This document shows, piece after piece, positions 44,727-52,410 of a DNA stretch of 54,587 nt (its first letter is position 1; each line of letters begins with the position of its first letter). The stretch is from an uncultured Eubacteriales bacterium (GTDB lineage Bacteria > Bacillota > Clostridia > Oscillospirales > Oscillospiraceae). The position numbers and the translations under genes were made by a program. The stretch lies in assembly GCA_902475855.1 (NCBI GenBank), contig CABSBF010000010.1, positions 1 through 54,587 of the forward strand, written 5' to 3'. The notes under the pieces were generated by a model that saw only the letters and a program-made list of their open reading frames with translations, ran no database searches and was not told where the DNA came from.

Positions 44727-45881
44727 TCAGTCCACCACGAGCTTGCCCTCGGCGTCCACGTGCGCCTTTTTCACCTCGCCGCCGGTGTACTTGATGATCG
44801 CGTCCAGACGCATCCCGGAGGGATAGTCCGACACGAGCGTGTAGGCGACGCCGCGGCGCTTGGCGCGGCCCGTGCGGCCGATGCGATGCACATAGTATTC
44901 GTTTTCGAGCGGCACATCGTAGTTGAAGACGGCGTCCACGTCGTCCACGTCGATGCCGCGCGCGGCCACGTCGGTCGCAACAAAGACCGGCAGATCGCCG
45001 CGGCGGAAACGAGCCATGACCGCCTCACGCTTTTTCTGCGGGATGTCGCCGTGGATGCAGTCCACGTCCAGCCCCTCCATCATCAAAAACGCCTTGAGGC
45101 GCTCGGCCATGCCCTTGGTGTTGCAAAAGGCGATGACGCGCTCGTGGCCTTCTGCGCGGATGATCTGCGCCATAACGTGTGCCTTGTCGTTCTGGCTCAC
45201 GTCGATGCGGTACTGCGCGATATCAGGCTTGTTCTCCTCCTTGGCCTGCACAGTGATCTCCTCGGGGTCGCGCTGGTACATCCAGCTGATGTCCATGACC
45301 TCGCGCGAGATGGTCGCGGAGAACATACCGAGGTTGCGGCGGCTCTTGAGCTTATCGAGAATACGCGTCACGTCGTGAATAAAGCCCATGTCGAGCATCC
45401 GGTCAGCCTCGTCGAGCACAACGGTCTTGACGTTATCAAGCTTGACGGTGCGGCGCTTCATGTGGTCGCTCAGGCGGCCGGGCGTCGCCACGACGATCTG
45501 CGGGTGCTTTTTGAGCGCGTCGATCTGCTTGCCGATGGGCGCGCCGCCGTAGAGGCAGACGATGCGAACACCCGGGAGATACACGCAGAGGTCGCGCAGC
45601 TCGGCGGTGATCTGCATGGCAAGCTCTCGCGTGGGCGCTAAGATGACAGCCTCGGTCTCCTCGCTGCCCGGCTCGATGTGCTCGATGATGGGGATGCCGA
45701 AGGCGAAGGTCTTGCCCGTGCCCGTAGGCGCCTTGGCGATGACGTCCTTCCATTCGCGCATCGGCGGGATGCAGCCCGCCTGCACGGGGGTGCTCTCCTC
45801 AATATTCTTCTTTTTCAGTGCGCGCTGCACCTCTTCGGTCAGCCCGAGCGCGTCAAAGCGCACGCCCTGTGTCAATTCCAT
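44727..45881 (-). CDS. DEAD-box RNA helicase
   Basis: 384 residues, a minimal helicase core without a long C-terminal extension. All motifs are visible: Q motif (FDALGLTEEVQRAL ... TPVQ), motif I APTGTGKT, Ia PTRELAMQI, II VLDEADRM, III FSATIS, V VATDVAARGIDVDDV, VI HRIGRTGRA. It unwinds short RNA duplexes in an ATP-dependent way, for example during ribosome assembly or cold adaptation. AGAGG lies upstream of the ATG at 45881. RhlE/CshA-like, but I would not choose a subgroup because the diagnostic tail is missing. Confidence 0.95.
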   Translation of the reverse strand: MELTQGVRFDALGLTEEVQRALKKKNIEESTPVQAGCIPPMREWKDVIAKAPTGTGKTFAFGIPIIEHIEPGSEETEAVILAPTRELAMQITAELRDLCVYLPGVRIVCLYGGAPIGKQIDALKKHPQIVVATPGRLSDHMKRRTVKLDNVKTVVLDEADRMLDMGFIHDVTRILDKLKSRRNLGMFSATISREVMDISWMYQRDPEEITVQAKEENKPDIAQYRIDVSQNDKAHVMAQIIRAEGHERVIAFCNTKGMAERLKAFLMMEGLDVDCIHGDIPQKKREAVMARFRRGDLPVFVATDVAARGIDVDDVDAVFNYDVPLENEYYVHRIGRTGRAKRRGVAYTLVSDYPSGMRLDAIIKYTGGEVKKAHVDAEGKLVVD

Positions 45882-46065
45882 AGCGTTTTCCTCTGTTTTC
45901 TCATATTTTCAGTCATGGATGATTATATCATGGCTGTCAATACTGGGGAAATGCTCCGCCTGAGGCAAATTTTGCGTTTTCTCAAAAAACATCCGGTATA
46001 TTTTTGCTTTTCCACGCCCACACTATGCTCGCAGGCAGTTGCAGCGGAAAGGAGGCGGAAGAGAC

Positions 46066-46185
46066 ATGAAAAACCGCAGTAGCAAGGATCGGACCCAGAA
46101 CCAGAACGGCAACCAGACCCAGAACCAGACTCAGAACCAGAGCGGCGAGCAGAACCGCAATGAACGCAGCGAGCGCAGCCGCTGA
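46066..46185 (+). CDS. 39-residue Asn/Gln-rich small protein
   Basis: A short gene with a very good ribosome site (AAAGGAGG, ending 12 bases before the ATG) and a terminator 15 bases after its stop. It begins MKNRSSKDRTQNQNGNQ, has a TQNQ repeat in the middle and ends RNERSERSR. The composition (Asn, Gln, Arg, Ser, no hydrophobic core) resembles gamma-type spore proteins or the small Q/N-rich spore peptides of clostridia, so I infer a sporulation-associated peptide. The low complexity means homology searches will be weak. It is too compact and well-framed to be chance. Confidence 0.65.
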   Translation: MKNRSSKDRTQNQNGNQTQNQTQNQSGEQNRNERSERSR

Positions 46186-46200
46186 GCGTACTCACCGTGC

Positions 46201-46232
46201 AAAGGCCCCGCAAAGATCGGGGCCTTTGCCTT
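46201..46232 (+). terminator. terminator after the Asn/Gln-rich small gene
   Basis: Arms AAAGGCCCCG (46201-46210) and CGGGGCCTTT (46218-46227), followed by GCCTTTTCC. Confidence 0.75.
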
Positions 46233-46323
46233 TTCCTCCCTTGCTTATCTGCTCCGTTTGCGCTATACTCCATTTTGTGATTGTTTGCAGATCGCAATAC
46301 CGTTTTCTCACGAAAGGAGCCCC

Positions 46324-46815
46324 ATGGCAAATACCGTTTCTCTCTTTCTGCACGAAACGCCCTTCGGCGAGGCGCTGCTGACGATGCTCATCTCGATGCT
46401 GCCCGTCGTGGAGCTGCGCGGCGGACTGCCCGCGGGCGTTGCGATGGGCCTGCCCGTTCCCACGGCCTTTCTTGCCTCTCTCATCGGCAATATGATCCCC
46501 GTGCCGTTCATCATTTTGTTCGTCCGCCCGCTTTTTAAGTGGATCCGCGTACATATCCCGAAGCTCGAGGGCTTTGTTTCCCGGCTTGAAGCGCGCGCAA
46601 AGGCGAAGAGCGCAAACGTCGTCCGCTACCAGACATGGGGGCTGCTGCTTTTCGTTGCCATCCCGCTGCCGGGCACAGGTGCGTGGACCGGCGCGCTCAT
46701 CGCGGCGGTACTCGATATGCGCCTAAAGCGCGCCGTGCCGGTCATTCTGCTCGGCGTTACCATCGCCGGGTGCATCATCACCATGCTGACGCACGGGGTC
46801 AGTATGCTCGTTTGA
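46324..46815 (+). CDS. small multidrug-export-like membrane protein (COG2426)
   Basis: 163 residues; AAAGGAG precedes the ATG at 46324. Hydrophobic segments include LLTMLISMLPVVELRGGLP, AFLASLIGNMIPVPFIILF, WGLLLFVAIPLPGTGAWTG and VPVILLGVTIAGCIITML. The paired ELRGG-P-G and PLPGTGAWTG motifs are the hallmark of the COG2426/Sm_multidrug_ex family, whose fold resembles an inverted-repeat DedA-like transporter. The true substrate is not known despite the family name. Immediately downstream begins the repeat-rich region at 46.83 kb. Confidence 0.88.
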   Translation: MANTVSLFLHETPFGEALLTMLISMLPVVELRGGLPAGVAMGLPVPTAFLASLIGNMIPVPFIILFVRPLFKWIRVHIPKLEGFVSRLEARAKAKSANVVRYQTWGLLLFVAIPLPGTGAWTGALIAAVLDMRLKRAVPVILLGVTIAGCIITMLTHGVSMLV

Positions 46816-46881
46816 ATAGGTGCTGCCTTGTCAAAGGGGGTATTCTCTTTCCCGAAGAGGATGCTCCTTTTTAATCCCCCC

Positions 46882-47085
46882 TTCGAGGGGGCGGGAGGTT
46901 GCAGCGCCGCGCGCTGCATTGATCATGCGGCGCTTTGCGCCACTGCCCTGTCAAAGGGGGTATTCTCTTTCGCAAAAGAGAATACCCCCTTTTTATCCCC
47001 CAGAGAAAGGCTTACATTGCGGGACTGGCGCTTGAAGAGCTGCACGCGCTGCGCAATCGGTTGCGGTGTACATGGCTTCGCCATG
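46882..47085 (+). repeat. dispersed intergenic repeat, copy A (with long perfect hairpin)
   Basis: A block of about 200 bases also present in reverse orientation at 48004-48192. It holds an 18-base perfect hairpin (arms 46953-46970 and 46975-46992, AAAGGGGGTATTCTCTTT and complement, loop CGCA), then the shared string TCCCCCAGAGAAAGGCTT, and ends with GTGTACATGGCTTCGCCAT. A partial third copy of the hairpin arm lies at 46834-46851. It codes for nothing I can support. Confidence 0.8.
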
Positions 47086-47110
47086 AGCCCCTACGTTTCG
47101 ATGCATCCAT

Positions 47111-47140
47111 CAACCGCGCGCACTCCGTAGCGCGCGGTTG
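47111..47140. repeat. GC-rich hairpin
   Basis: Perfect arms CAACCGCGCG (47111-47120) and CGCGCGGTTG (47131-47140). A related GCGCGGTTGATAC string occurs near 47970 on the other side of the Xre cassette. Confidence 0.65.
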
Positions 47141-47172
47141 ACGGTAGATTGGCGGCGGACTGCGGTGCGGGC

Positions 47173-47265
47173 GGCGGCATTGCTGCGCTCGCCGCCGGTT
47201 GGGGAGATGGTACTGATTCGAGGAAACATCTGCGGGGGGACGGGCGGCATTGCTTCGCTCGCCGC
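47173..47265 (+). repeat. GGCGGC-GCCGCC short palindromic repeats, two copies
   Basis: Copies at 47173-47196 and 47243-47265 share GGCGGCATTGCT-CGCTCGCCG; each can fold as GGCGGC/GCCGCC. Three copies in the opposite orientation lie at 47809-47916. Confidence 0.75.
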
Positions 47266-47281
47266 GCTTTTCAAATGATAA

Positions 47282-47305
47282 AAACGACCGCTAACGCGGT
47301 CGTTT
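47282..47305 (-). terminator. terminator of the Xre regulator gene
   Basis: Arms AAACGACCGC (47282-47291) and GCGGTCGTTT (47296-47305), loop TAAC; read leftward it ends in TTTTTATC and overlaps the stop codon of the regulator gene. Confidence 0.8.
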
Positions 47306-47547
47306 CATTTTAATTCCTGCTCCAGATCGTGAAAATATTCAGGGCAAAAGAACTCGTCGACGGTAATACTTAGGCCATCACAGACCTTTTTGATCGTTGC
47401 AACGGTAGTTGTGTGATTCCGTCCACTTATAATGTTGTTGAGCGTGGATTGCGTAATACCGCTCAAAATACTCAATCGGTTGATTGTGATATTCCGTTCT
47501 TCACACAGTGTCAAAATGCGTCGCCGCACGGCTTCGCCTACTGTCAT
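47305..47547 (-). CDS. Xre/Cro-type small DNA-binding regulator
   Basis: 80 residues from the ATG at 47547, with GGGGGTGG upstream. A single five-helix HTH_3 domain fills the protein: VRRRILTLCEERNITINRLSILSGITQSTLNNIISGRN, then VATIKKVCDGLSITVDEFF. It stands back to back with a 50-residue gene, sharing a 104-base promoter region in which GAGTTAA occurs twice (near 47612 and 47630), likely operators. Together with the flanking mirrored repeats the pair looks like a small cassette. Similar stand-alone Xre proteins are common in gut clostridia. Confidence 0.85.
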   Translation of the reverse strand: MTVGEAVRRRILTLCEERNITINRLSILSGITQSTLNNIISGRNHTTTVATIKKVCDGLSITVDEFFCPEYFHDLEQELK

Positions 47548-47651
47548 CACGACCACCCCCGCTTTCTTTTCATAAAGAATAGCGATTTTCTCTTGAAAAG
47601 ATTAACCCTTATGAGTTAAAATAACCAAAAAGAGTTAAGGAGGGGTCTATC

Positions 47652-47804
47652 ATGGAAGTCTATCAAAAAATGTACACTACGCTATTCAACGCGGTGACCG
47701 ACGCGCTCAAAAAAATCGAGGCTCAAAACTATGGCGATGCAAAAGACTTACTAATCGCCGCCCAACAGCAAGCCGAAGATATCTATATCACAGCAGAATC
47801 CTAA
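47652..47804 (+). CDS. conserved 50-residue protein
   Basis: An acidic, helical protein opening MEVYQKMYTTLFNAVTDAL and ending in AEDIYITAES, with a strong ribosome site (AAGGAGGGG) before the ATG. I recognise the pattern of a short conserved clostridial protein (YQK-Y-LFNA-TDA-LE-NY-AK--L--AQQ-AE-IYI) that often lies close to Xre regulators, but no function is known. It is divergent from the Xre gene and followed immediately by the GGCGGC repeats. Possibly an antitoxin-like or regulatory partner; that is only a guess. Confidence 0.75.
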   Translation: MEVYQKMYTTLFNAVTDALKKIEAQNYGDAKDLLIAAQQQAEDIYITAES

Positions 47805-47808
47805 CAGC

Positions 47809-47916
47809 GGCGGCGAACGCAGCAATGCCGCCCCGTTCACGCATCACCCATCAAAAGGCGGCGAGCGAAGCAATGCCGCGATCCCCCCCAGCGGCGGCGA
47901 GCAAAGCAATGCCGCC
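47809..47916 (-). repeat. GGCGGC-GCCGCC short palindromic repeats, three copies in reverse orientation
   Basis: Copies at 47809-47832, 47857-47879 and 47893-47916 of the form GGCGGCGA-C--AGCAATGCCG. They mirror the two copies upstream of the Xre gene. Confidence 0.75.
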
Positions 47917-48003
47917 GCCCGCACCGCAGTCTGCCGCCGAGGGAGCGTCACTCGCGCCCCACGGAGTAGGGCGCGGTTGATACCGGTACCGACTCGCAGA
48001 AGA

Positions 48004-48192
48004 CTCATGGCGAAGCCATGTACACCGCACTTACACTGCGCAGCGCGTGCAGTCCTTCAAGCCCAAAGCCTGCAATGCAAGCCTTTCTCTGGGGGATGCA
48101 AAGGGGGTATTCTCTTTTGCGAAAGAGAATACCCCCTTTGTCTGGCAGTGGCGCAACGCGCTGCAACCCCCCGCCCCCTACGAGGGGGGGGA
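48004..48192 (-). repeat. dispersed intergenic repeat, copy B (inverted relative to copy A)
   Basis: Reverse complement of 46882-47085 with high identity. It contains the same 18-base hairpin (arms 48100-48117 and 48122-48139, loop TGCG) and the same ATGGCGAAGCCATGTACAC edge. With copy A it brackets about 0.9 kb. Confidence 0.8.
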
Positions 48193-48198
48193 CAAGCA

Positions 48199-48226
48199 AA
48201 AAGGAAGCCCTTCCGGGCTTCCTTTT
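48199..48226. terminator. terminator of glmS
   Basis: Arms AAAAGGAAGCCC (48199-48210) and complement (48215-48226), loop TTCC, with A and T tracts on both sides. Confidence 0.85.
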
Positions 48227-48237
48227 CTCAAGTTTGC

Positions 48238-50082
48238 TTACTCCACCGTAACAGATTTTGCGAGATTTCTCGGCTTATCGATATCACACCCGCGCTGGAG
48301 CGCAATATAGTACGAGAGCAATTGCAGCGGCACCACGCCGAGCGACGGCAGCAGCATGTTTACCGTATCGGGGATGGTGATGACGTTTTCGACGGTCTTT
48401 TCCATCTCCTCGCGGTGGCTCTCGGTCGTGAGCGCCAGCACGTCCGCGCCGCGCGCCTTGACCTCGACCACGTTGCTCATCGCCTTGTCGAAAAGCGGCG
48501 CGTAGGTGCCCAGCGCGATGACGAGCGTGCCGTCCTCGATGAGAGAGATCGTGCCGTGCTTGAGCTCGCCCGATGCGTAGGCCTCGGAATGGATGTAGCT
48601 GATCTCCTTGAGCTTGAGAGATCCCTCAAGGCCCAGTGCATAGTCAAGATTTCTGCCGATGAAGAAGACAGAGCTGTGGTTGAAGTACTGCGAGGCGTAC
48701 TTCGGGATGTCCTTACAGCTGTCGCTCGCCAGGAACTGCTCCATCTTCTCGGGCAGCTTCTGGAGCTCTGCCACCGCCTCGTCGTACTCCTCCTTCTTCA
48801 CCGTGCCGAGCGCCGAACCGAAGGCAAGGCCGATCATATCGAGCACGGCAAGCTGCGTGGAGTAGGCCTTGGTCGTGGCAACGGCGATCTCGGGGCCGGC
48901 CCAGGTGTAGAGCACATCGTCCGACTCGCGCGCGATGGACGAGCCGACCACGTTGACGATGGAGAGGATGTAGCCGCCGCGCTTTTTTGCCTCGCGCAGG
49001 GCGGCCATGGTGTCGAGCGTCTCGCCCGACTGGGAGATGACGATGACAAGAGACTTATCGTCCACGATGGGGTCGCAGTAGCGGAACTCGGAGGCGAGCA
49101 CGACCTCGACATTGCGGCGCAGCAGGTGCTCGAGCGTGTACTTTCCGAGCATACCGACATGGTAGGAGGAGCCGCAGGCGACGATGAAGATGCGGGTGAA
49201 TTCGCGCATCTTCTCCACCGGGAGCTTCAGATCGTCAAAGACGACCTTCCCCTCCTTCACGCGCGGGGAGATGGCGCGGCGCAGCGCCTCGGGCTGCTCC
49301 ATGATCTCCTTGAGCATGAAGTGCTGATAGCCGCCCTTTTCCGCGGCGGAGACCTCCCAGTCGATGGTAAAGTGCTTCTTTTCGACCTTCTGCTCGAGTG
49401 CATCGTAGACCTCGATGCCGTCGCACGTCAGCACGGCGACCTCGCCGTCTTCCATGTAGGCCACGTCGCGCGTGTGCTTGATGATGGCCGTCACGTCGGA
49501 GGCGAGGAAGTTGCAGCCCTCGCCGTAGCCGAGCAGCAGCGGCGCGTCCTTGCGCGCGGCGATGATGCGGTCGGGGCAGTCGGCGCAGAGCATACCGAGC
49601 GCGTAAGCGCCCTCGATGCGGCGCAGCACGCGGCCCACGGCCTCCAAAAAGTCGTGGCACTCGTTGTAGTAGAATTCGAGCAGCTGCGCCACGACCTCGG
49701 TATCGGTCTCGGACTTGAAGGTGATGCCCTGCCCGATCAGGAATTCCTTGATCTCAACGTAGTTCTCGATGATGCCGTTGTGGATGACGGCGAACTTGCC
49801 GTCTTCGCTCACGTGAGGGTGGGAGTTTACGATATTCGGCGCGCCGTGCGTCGCCCAGCGGGTGTGGCCGAGGCCGATGCAGCCTTCAATGTCCGCGCCG
49901 CCGTGAATCTCATCGCTGAGGACCTTCAAGCGTCCGACGGCCTTTCTCACCTGCAATTTCTGCTCCGAGGAAATGACGGCCACGCCCGCGGAGTCATACC
50001 CGCGATACTCAAGATGCGCAAGCCCGTCCAGCAGGATGGGCGCCGCCTGTTCCTTACCAATGAATCCAACGATTCCGCACAT
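48238..50082 (-). CDS. glmS: glutamine--fructose-6-phosphate aminotransferase (isomerising)
   Basis: 614 residues, the normal length. The mature N-terminus MCGIVGFIG starts at 50082 with the nucleophile Cys1 and AAGGAG 11 bases upstream. The glutaminase half has RGYDSAGVA, GHTRWATHG and HNGIIENY; two SIS domains follow with ACGSSYHVGM, SQSGETLDT and the closing KPRNLAKSVTVE. It makes glucosamine 6-phosphate from fructose 6-phosphate and glutamine, the first step toward peptidoglycan. A glmS ribozyme lies in its leader (50201-50346), so the mRNA is destroyed when the product accumulates. Confidence 0.98.
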   Translation of the reverse strand: MCGIVGFIGKEQAAPILLDGLAHLEYRGYDSAGVAVISSEQKLQVRKAVGRLKVLSDEIHGGADIEGCIGLGHTRWATHGAPNIVNSHPHVSEDGKFAVIHNGIIENYVEIKEFLIGQGITFKSETDTEVVAQLLEFYYNECHDFLEAVGRVLRRIEGAYALGMLCADCPDRIIAARKDAPLLLGYGEGCNFLASDVTAIIKHTRDVAYMEDGEVAVLTCDGIEVYDALEQKVEKKHFTIDWEVSAAEKGGYQHFMLKEIMEQPEALRRAISPRVKEGKVVFDDLKLPVEKMREFTRIFIVACGSSYHVGMLGKYTLEHLLRRNVEVVLASEFRYCDPIVDDKSLVIVISQSGETLDTMAALREAKKRGGYILSIVNVVGSSIARESDDVLYTWAGPEIAVATTKAYSTQLAVLDMIGLAFGSALGTVKKEEYDEAVAELQKLPEKMEQFLASDSCKDIPKYASQYFNHSSVFFIGRNLDYALGLEGSLKLKEISYIHSEAYASGELKHGTISLIEDGTLVIALGTYAPLFDKAMSNVVEVKARGADVLALTTESHREEMEKTVENVITIPDTVNMLLPSLGVVPLQLLSYYIALQRGCDIDKPRNLAKSVTVE

Positions 50083-50162
50083 ATCTGAAAATTCTCCTTT
50101 TGATGATTTGAAAAAATGGGCAAGAGCGCCCCTTGGCGGCAAAAGCCGCCGCTTCGTCAAAA

Positions 50163-50188
50163 GGACAAATGCGCAGTCATTTGTCGCT
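50163..50188 (-). repeat. hairpin in the glmS leader
   Basis: Arms GACAAATG and CATTTGTC reading leftward, followed by CTTTTG, between the ribozyme and the glmS start. A possible attenuator or spacer stem. Confidence 0.45.
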
Positions 50189-50200
50189 TTTTCCGTGGTC

Positions 50201-50346
50201 ACAGCCCCTTTGTTTTGCGGTCGCCCGCATATTTGCCGGCTGTGTACGCGCCCACGGGCACGGGGAAGCATCCGCCGAAGATTCGATCCTCTTCCCTCCT
50301 CGTCGTCCCGCGATCTCTTCGCGGGCGCTGGCGCTTGTGATGGAGA
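50201..50346 (-). ncRNA. glmS ribozyme/riboswitch
   Basis: Reading leftward, the leader shows AAGCGCCAGCGCCC with the cleavage site expected between A (50336) and G (50335), a paired CGCGAAGAGATCGCGG stem (P2-type), the invariant GACGAGG, then GATCGAA and TCGGCGGATGC of the catalytic core, and finally ACAGCCGGC with GGCGACCGC and GGCTGT closing P3/P4. These match the conserved segments of Firmicutes glmS ribozymes in order and spacing. Glucosamine 6-phosphate acts as cofactor for self-cleavage. It lies about 120 bases upstream of the glmS start. Confidence 0.93.
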
Positions 50347-50475
50347 TGCGCTCCATGGTCTCCTTTCTCATCTGCGTTTTTTGCTTTTCTTATATTTCAA
50401 ACCGGATGCTCTCCGGATGAAGACGGTTATTTTGCTCCTGCGCGGGGCAAACTCCCCAAAAAGGGAGGATATCAA

Positions 50476-51159
50476 ATGGCCACTGCTTTTATCCGCACGA
50501 TCGTGCTCTATTTTCTCATCATGATCGGTTTGCGGCTGCTCGGCAAGCGGCAGATCGGCGAGCTGGAGCCCATCGAGCTTGTGCTCACGCTGCTCATCTC
50601 AGACCTTGCGGCCGTGCCGATGCAGGACTTCGGCATCCCGCTTTTGAACGGCGTCATCCCGATCATGACGCTCTTATCGCTCTCAATGCTGCTCTCGTGG
50701 GGCAGCGTCCGCTCCATCCGGCTGCGGCGGCTCATCTGCGGCAGCCCGACGGCGCTCATCTTGGATGGCAAAGTGCAGCAGGAGGCGATGCGCCACAACC
50801 GCTTTACGCTCGATGAGCTCATTGAAGAGCTGCGCTCACAGGGCGTGACAGACCTCACGACCGTCAAGTACGCGGTGCTCGAAACGGATGGACAGCTCTC
50901 CGTGCTCCTCTACCCCGACGAGCAGCCCGCAACGCCCAAGCAGCTCGGAAAACCTGTGAAGGACGACACCTTCCTCCCGCGCATTTTCATCAACGACGGG
51001 CGCGTGCTGGGCGAGAACCTCGCCCTTGCGGGGCTGGACGGCGCATGGCTGCAAAAGCAAATACGCGCACAGGGCTACCGCGCCCCGTCGGAGATCTTTC
51101 TTCTCTCGCTCGACGGGTCGGGCAAAATTTTGTGCATCGGAAAGGACCATGACCAATGA
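50476..51159 (+). CDS. DUF421/YetF-family membrane protein
   Basis: 227 residues; GGGAGGA precedes the ATG. Two or three N-terminal membrane segments (IVLYFLIMIGLRLLG, IELVLTLLISDLAAVPM, GVIPIMTLLSLSML) contain the family motif GKRQIGELEPIELV. The soluble part has the DUF421 blocks GSPTALILDGKVQQEAMRHN, TLDELIEELRSQGV and VKYAVLETDGQLSVL. YetF-like proteins are linked to spores and the membrane in Bacillus, without an assigned reaction. The DUF4363 gene overlaps its stop by four bases (ATGA), a pairing often seen in clostridia. Confidence 0.9.
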   Translation: MATAFIRTIVLYFLIMIGLRLLGKRQIGELEPIELVLTLLISDLAAVPMQDFGIPLLNGVIPIMTLLSLSMLLSWGSVRSIRLRRLICGSPTALILDGKVQQEAMRHNRFTLDELIEELRSQGVTDLTTVKYAVLETDGQLSVLLYPDEQPATPKQLGKPVKDDTFLPRIFINDGRVLGENLALAGLDGAWLQKQIRAQGYRAPSEIFLLSLDGSGKILCIGKDHDQ

Positions 51160-51539
51160 AGCGATTTTTCTGGATCCCGTTTCTGCTGCTGCTCGCGCTC
51201 TTTTCCGCGACGCTTGTCAACGCCTGCGCCGCCGACAGGATCGTGGAGAGCTGGTGCGTCTCGCTCGACGATCTCCAGCGCAGTGCGCAGGCGGAAGACT
51301 GGTCCGCCGTGCGCGATTCCCTCGCCGCGCTGCACAAGAGCTGGGATGAGCGCAGCGCCTATTTCCACATCGTTTTGCAGCACGATGTGCTCAACGAGGT
51401 CGAAGCCCTGCTTGCAAAGGCGGACATTTTTGCCGCCGAGCAGGACGAAGAGGAGCTGCGCGCGTGCATCGCCGAGCTTCGCTCTCAGCTCCTGGTGCTC
51501 TCTGAAATTCAGGAGATCTCCATCAAGAATATCCTGTAG
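51156..51539 (+). CDS. DUF4363 family protein, membrane-anchored
   Basis: 127 residues with an N-terminal membrane anchor or signal (FFWIPFLLLLALFSATLV) and an alpha-helical outer domain (LDDLQRSAQAEDWSAVRDSLAALHKSW, HDVLNEVEALLAKADIF, LRACIAELRSQLLVL). This is the DUF4363 pattern, typically found next to DUF421/YetF genes as here. It is translationally coupled to the gene before it. Function unknown; an extracytoplasmic partner of the YetF-like protein is a reasonable inference. Confidence 0.85.
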   Translation: MKRFFWIPFLLLLALFSATLVNACAADRIVESWCVSLDDLQRSAQAEDWSAVRDSLAALHKSWDERSAYFHIVLQHDVLNEVEALLAKADIFAAEQDEEELRACIAELRSQLLVLSEIQEISIKNIL

Positions 51540-51549
51540 TGTGCCTGCC

Positions 51550-52005
51550 TTACTTGCCTTCGAGGAGCTTGTTGAGCTCCTTCATGAACGTGTCGATGTC
51601 CTTGAACTGGCGGTAGACCGAGGCAAAGCGGACATAGGCCACCTCGTCTACGGCGCGCAGCTTGTCCATGACGAGCTCGCCGATGTACTCGGTGCTGATC
51701 TCGCGCTCGAGGGAGTTTTGCAGCGTCTGCTCGATCTCGTCCGCCTTCTGCTCGAGCACTTCGAAGGGAACGGGGCGCTTTTCGCACGCGCGGATCATGC
51801 CGTTGAGGACCTTGCGCCTGTCAAAGCTCTGGCGGCTGCCGTCCTTTTTGATGACGACCATCGGCAGGCTCTCCACCGTTTCATAGGTGGTAAAGCGCTT
51901 GGCGCAGGAAAGGCACTCGCGGCGGCGGCGGATGCTGCTGCCCTCCTCCGCGGGGCGGGAATCGATGACCTTGCTCTCTTTATAGCCGCAATAGGGGCAT
52001 TTCAT
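51550..52005 (-). CDS. nrdR: transcriptional repressor NrdR
   Basis: 151 residues, full length. The zinc ribbon MKCPYCGYKESKVIDSR ... RRRRECLSCAKRFTTYE and the following ATP-cone (VVIKKDGSRQSFDRRKVLNGMIRAC) define NrdR. It senses ATP/dATP and represses ribonucleotide reductase genes; none of those lie in this window. GAGGT precedes the ATG at 52005. Its start overlaps the stop of a possible 110-codon gene upstream (ATGA). I see no NrdR box pair here. Confidence 0.97.
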   Translation of the reverse strand: MKCPYCGYKESKVIDSRPAEEGSSIRRRRECLSCAKRFTTYETVESLPMVVIKKDGSRQSFDRRKVLNGMIRACEKRPVPFEVLEQKADEIEQTLQNSLEREISTEYIGELVMDKLRAVDEVAYVRFASVYRQFKDIDTFMKELNKLLEGK

Positions 52006-52334
52006 CGTGCAGGACCTCTTTTCTCATTGTTATTCGGAGATAGTATATCACGCTTTTCCCCAAGATGGTAGACATAATTTGCATTTTCCCACATAACGGG
52101 CGTTTTTTTCTCATTCAGCCGGTATATAACACAGCGCCGCCCCCGCACCGGGGCGATGCACGCAAGGCAGAAAAGCTCCGGCAGCGGAAAAGGCCCGTTC
52201 TCGGGGCAGGGGATCGCGAGCAGCGTCTCCCGCCCCCGCTCGCAGATGAGCGCGCCGGGAAAGCGCGAGAGCGCACAGTCGAGACGCGCGGAGCGGAAGA
52301 GCGTTCCCCCATTCAGCGGCCGCCATCCATCCAT
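52002..52334 (-). CDS. possible hypothetical protein upstream of nrdR
   Basis: A 110-codon frame with GGGGGAAAGGAA before its ATG, overlapping the nrdR start by four bases, and lying just downstream of a terminator hairpin. The sequence (LLAIPCPENGPFPLPELFCLACIAPVRGRR, in part Cys-rich) resembles no family I know, and the other strand is also open. A TATACT-like -10 for nrdR inside its 3' end speaks against a fixed operon. It is about as likely to be real as not. Confidence 0.4.
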   Translation of the reverse strand: MDGWRPLNGGTLFRSARLDCALSRFPGALICERGRETLLAIPCPENGPFPLPELFCLACIAPVRGRRCVIYRLNEKKTPVMWENANYVYHLGEKRDILSPNNNEKRGPAR

Positions 52335-52355
52335 TTCCTTTCCCCCTCACGCGGC

Positions 52356-52391
52356 AAAAGAGCCTGTGCTATCCTACGCACAGGCTCTTTT
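52356..52391. terminator. terminator between the hypothetical gene upstream of nrdR and the 185-residue gene
   Basis: Arms AAAAGAGCCTGTGC (52356-52369) and complement (52378-52391), with flanking A and T tracts. It ends the 52968-52411 transcript. Confidence 0.88.
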
Positions 52392-52410
52392 GATTATGCC
52401 CTATGTTCTT

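Noticed and set aside
46953..48139. Repeat cluster considered as a CRISPR array
   Set aside because: The repeats are few, palindromic, of mixed orientation and spacing, and no unique spacers of constant length or cas genes are seen.
47977..50088. A 703-codon plus-strand frame opposite glmS
   Set aside because: It is antisense to a certain core gene, full of charged low-information sequence, and starts inside the repeat region.
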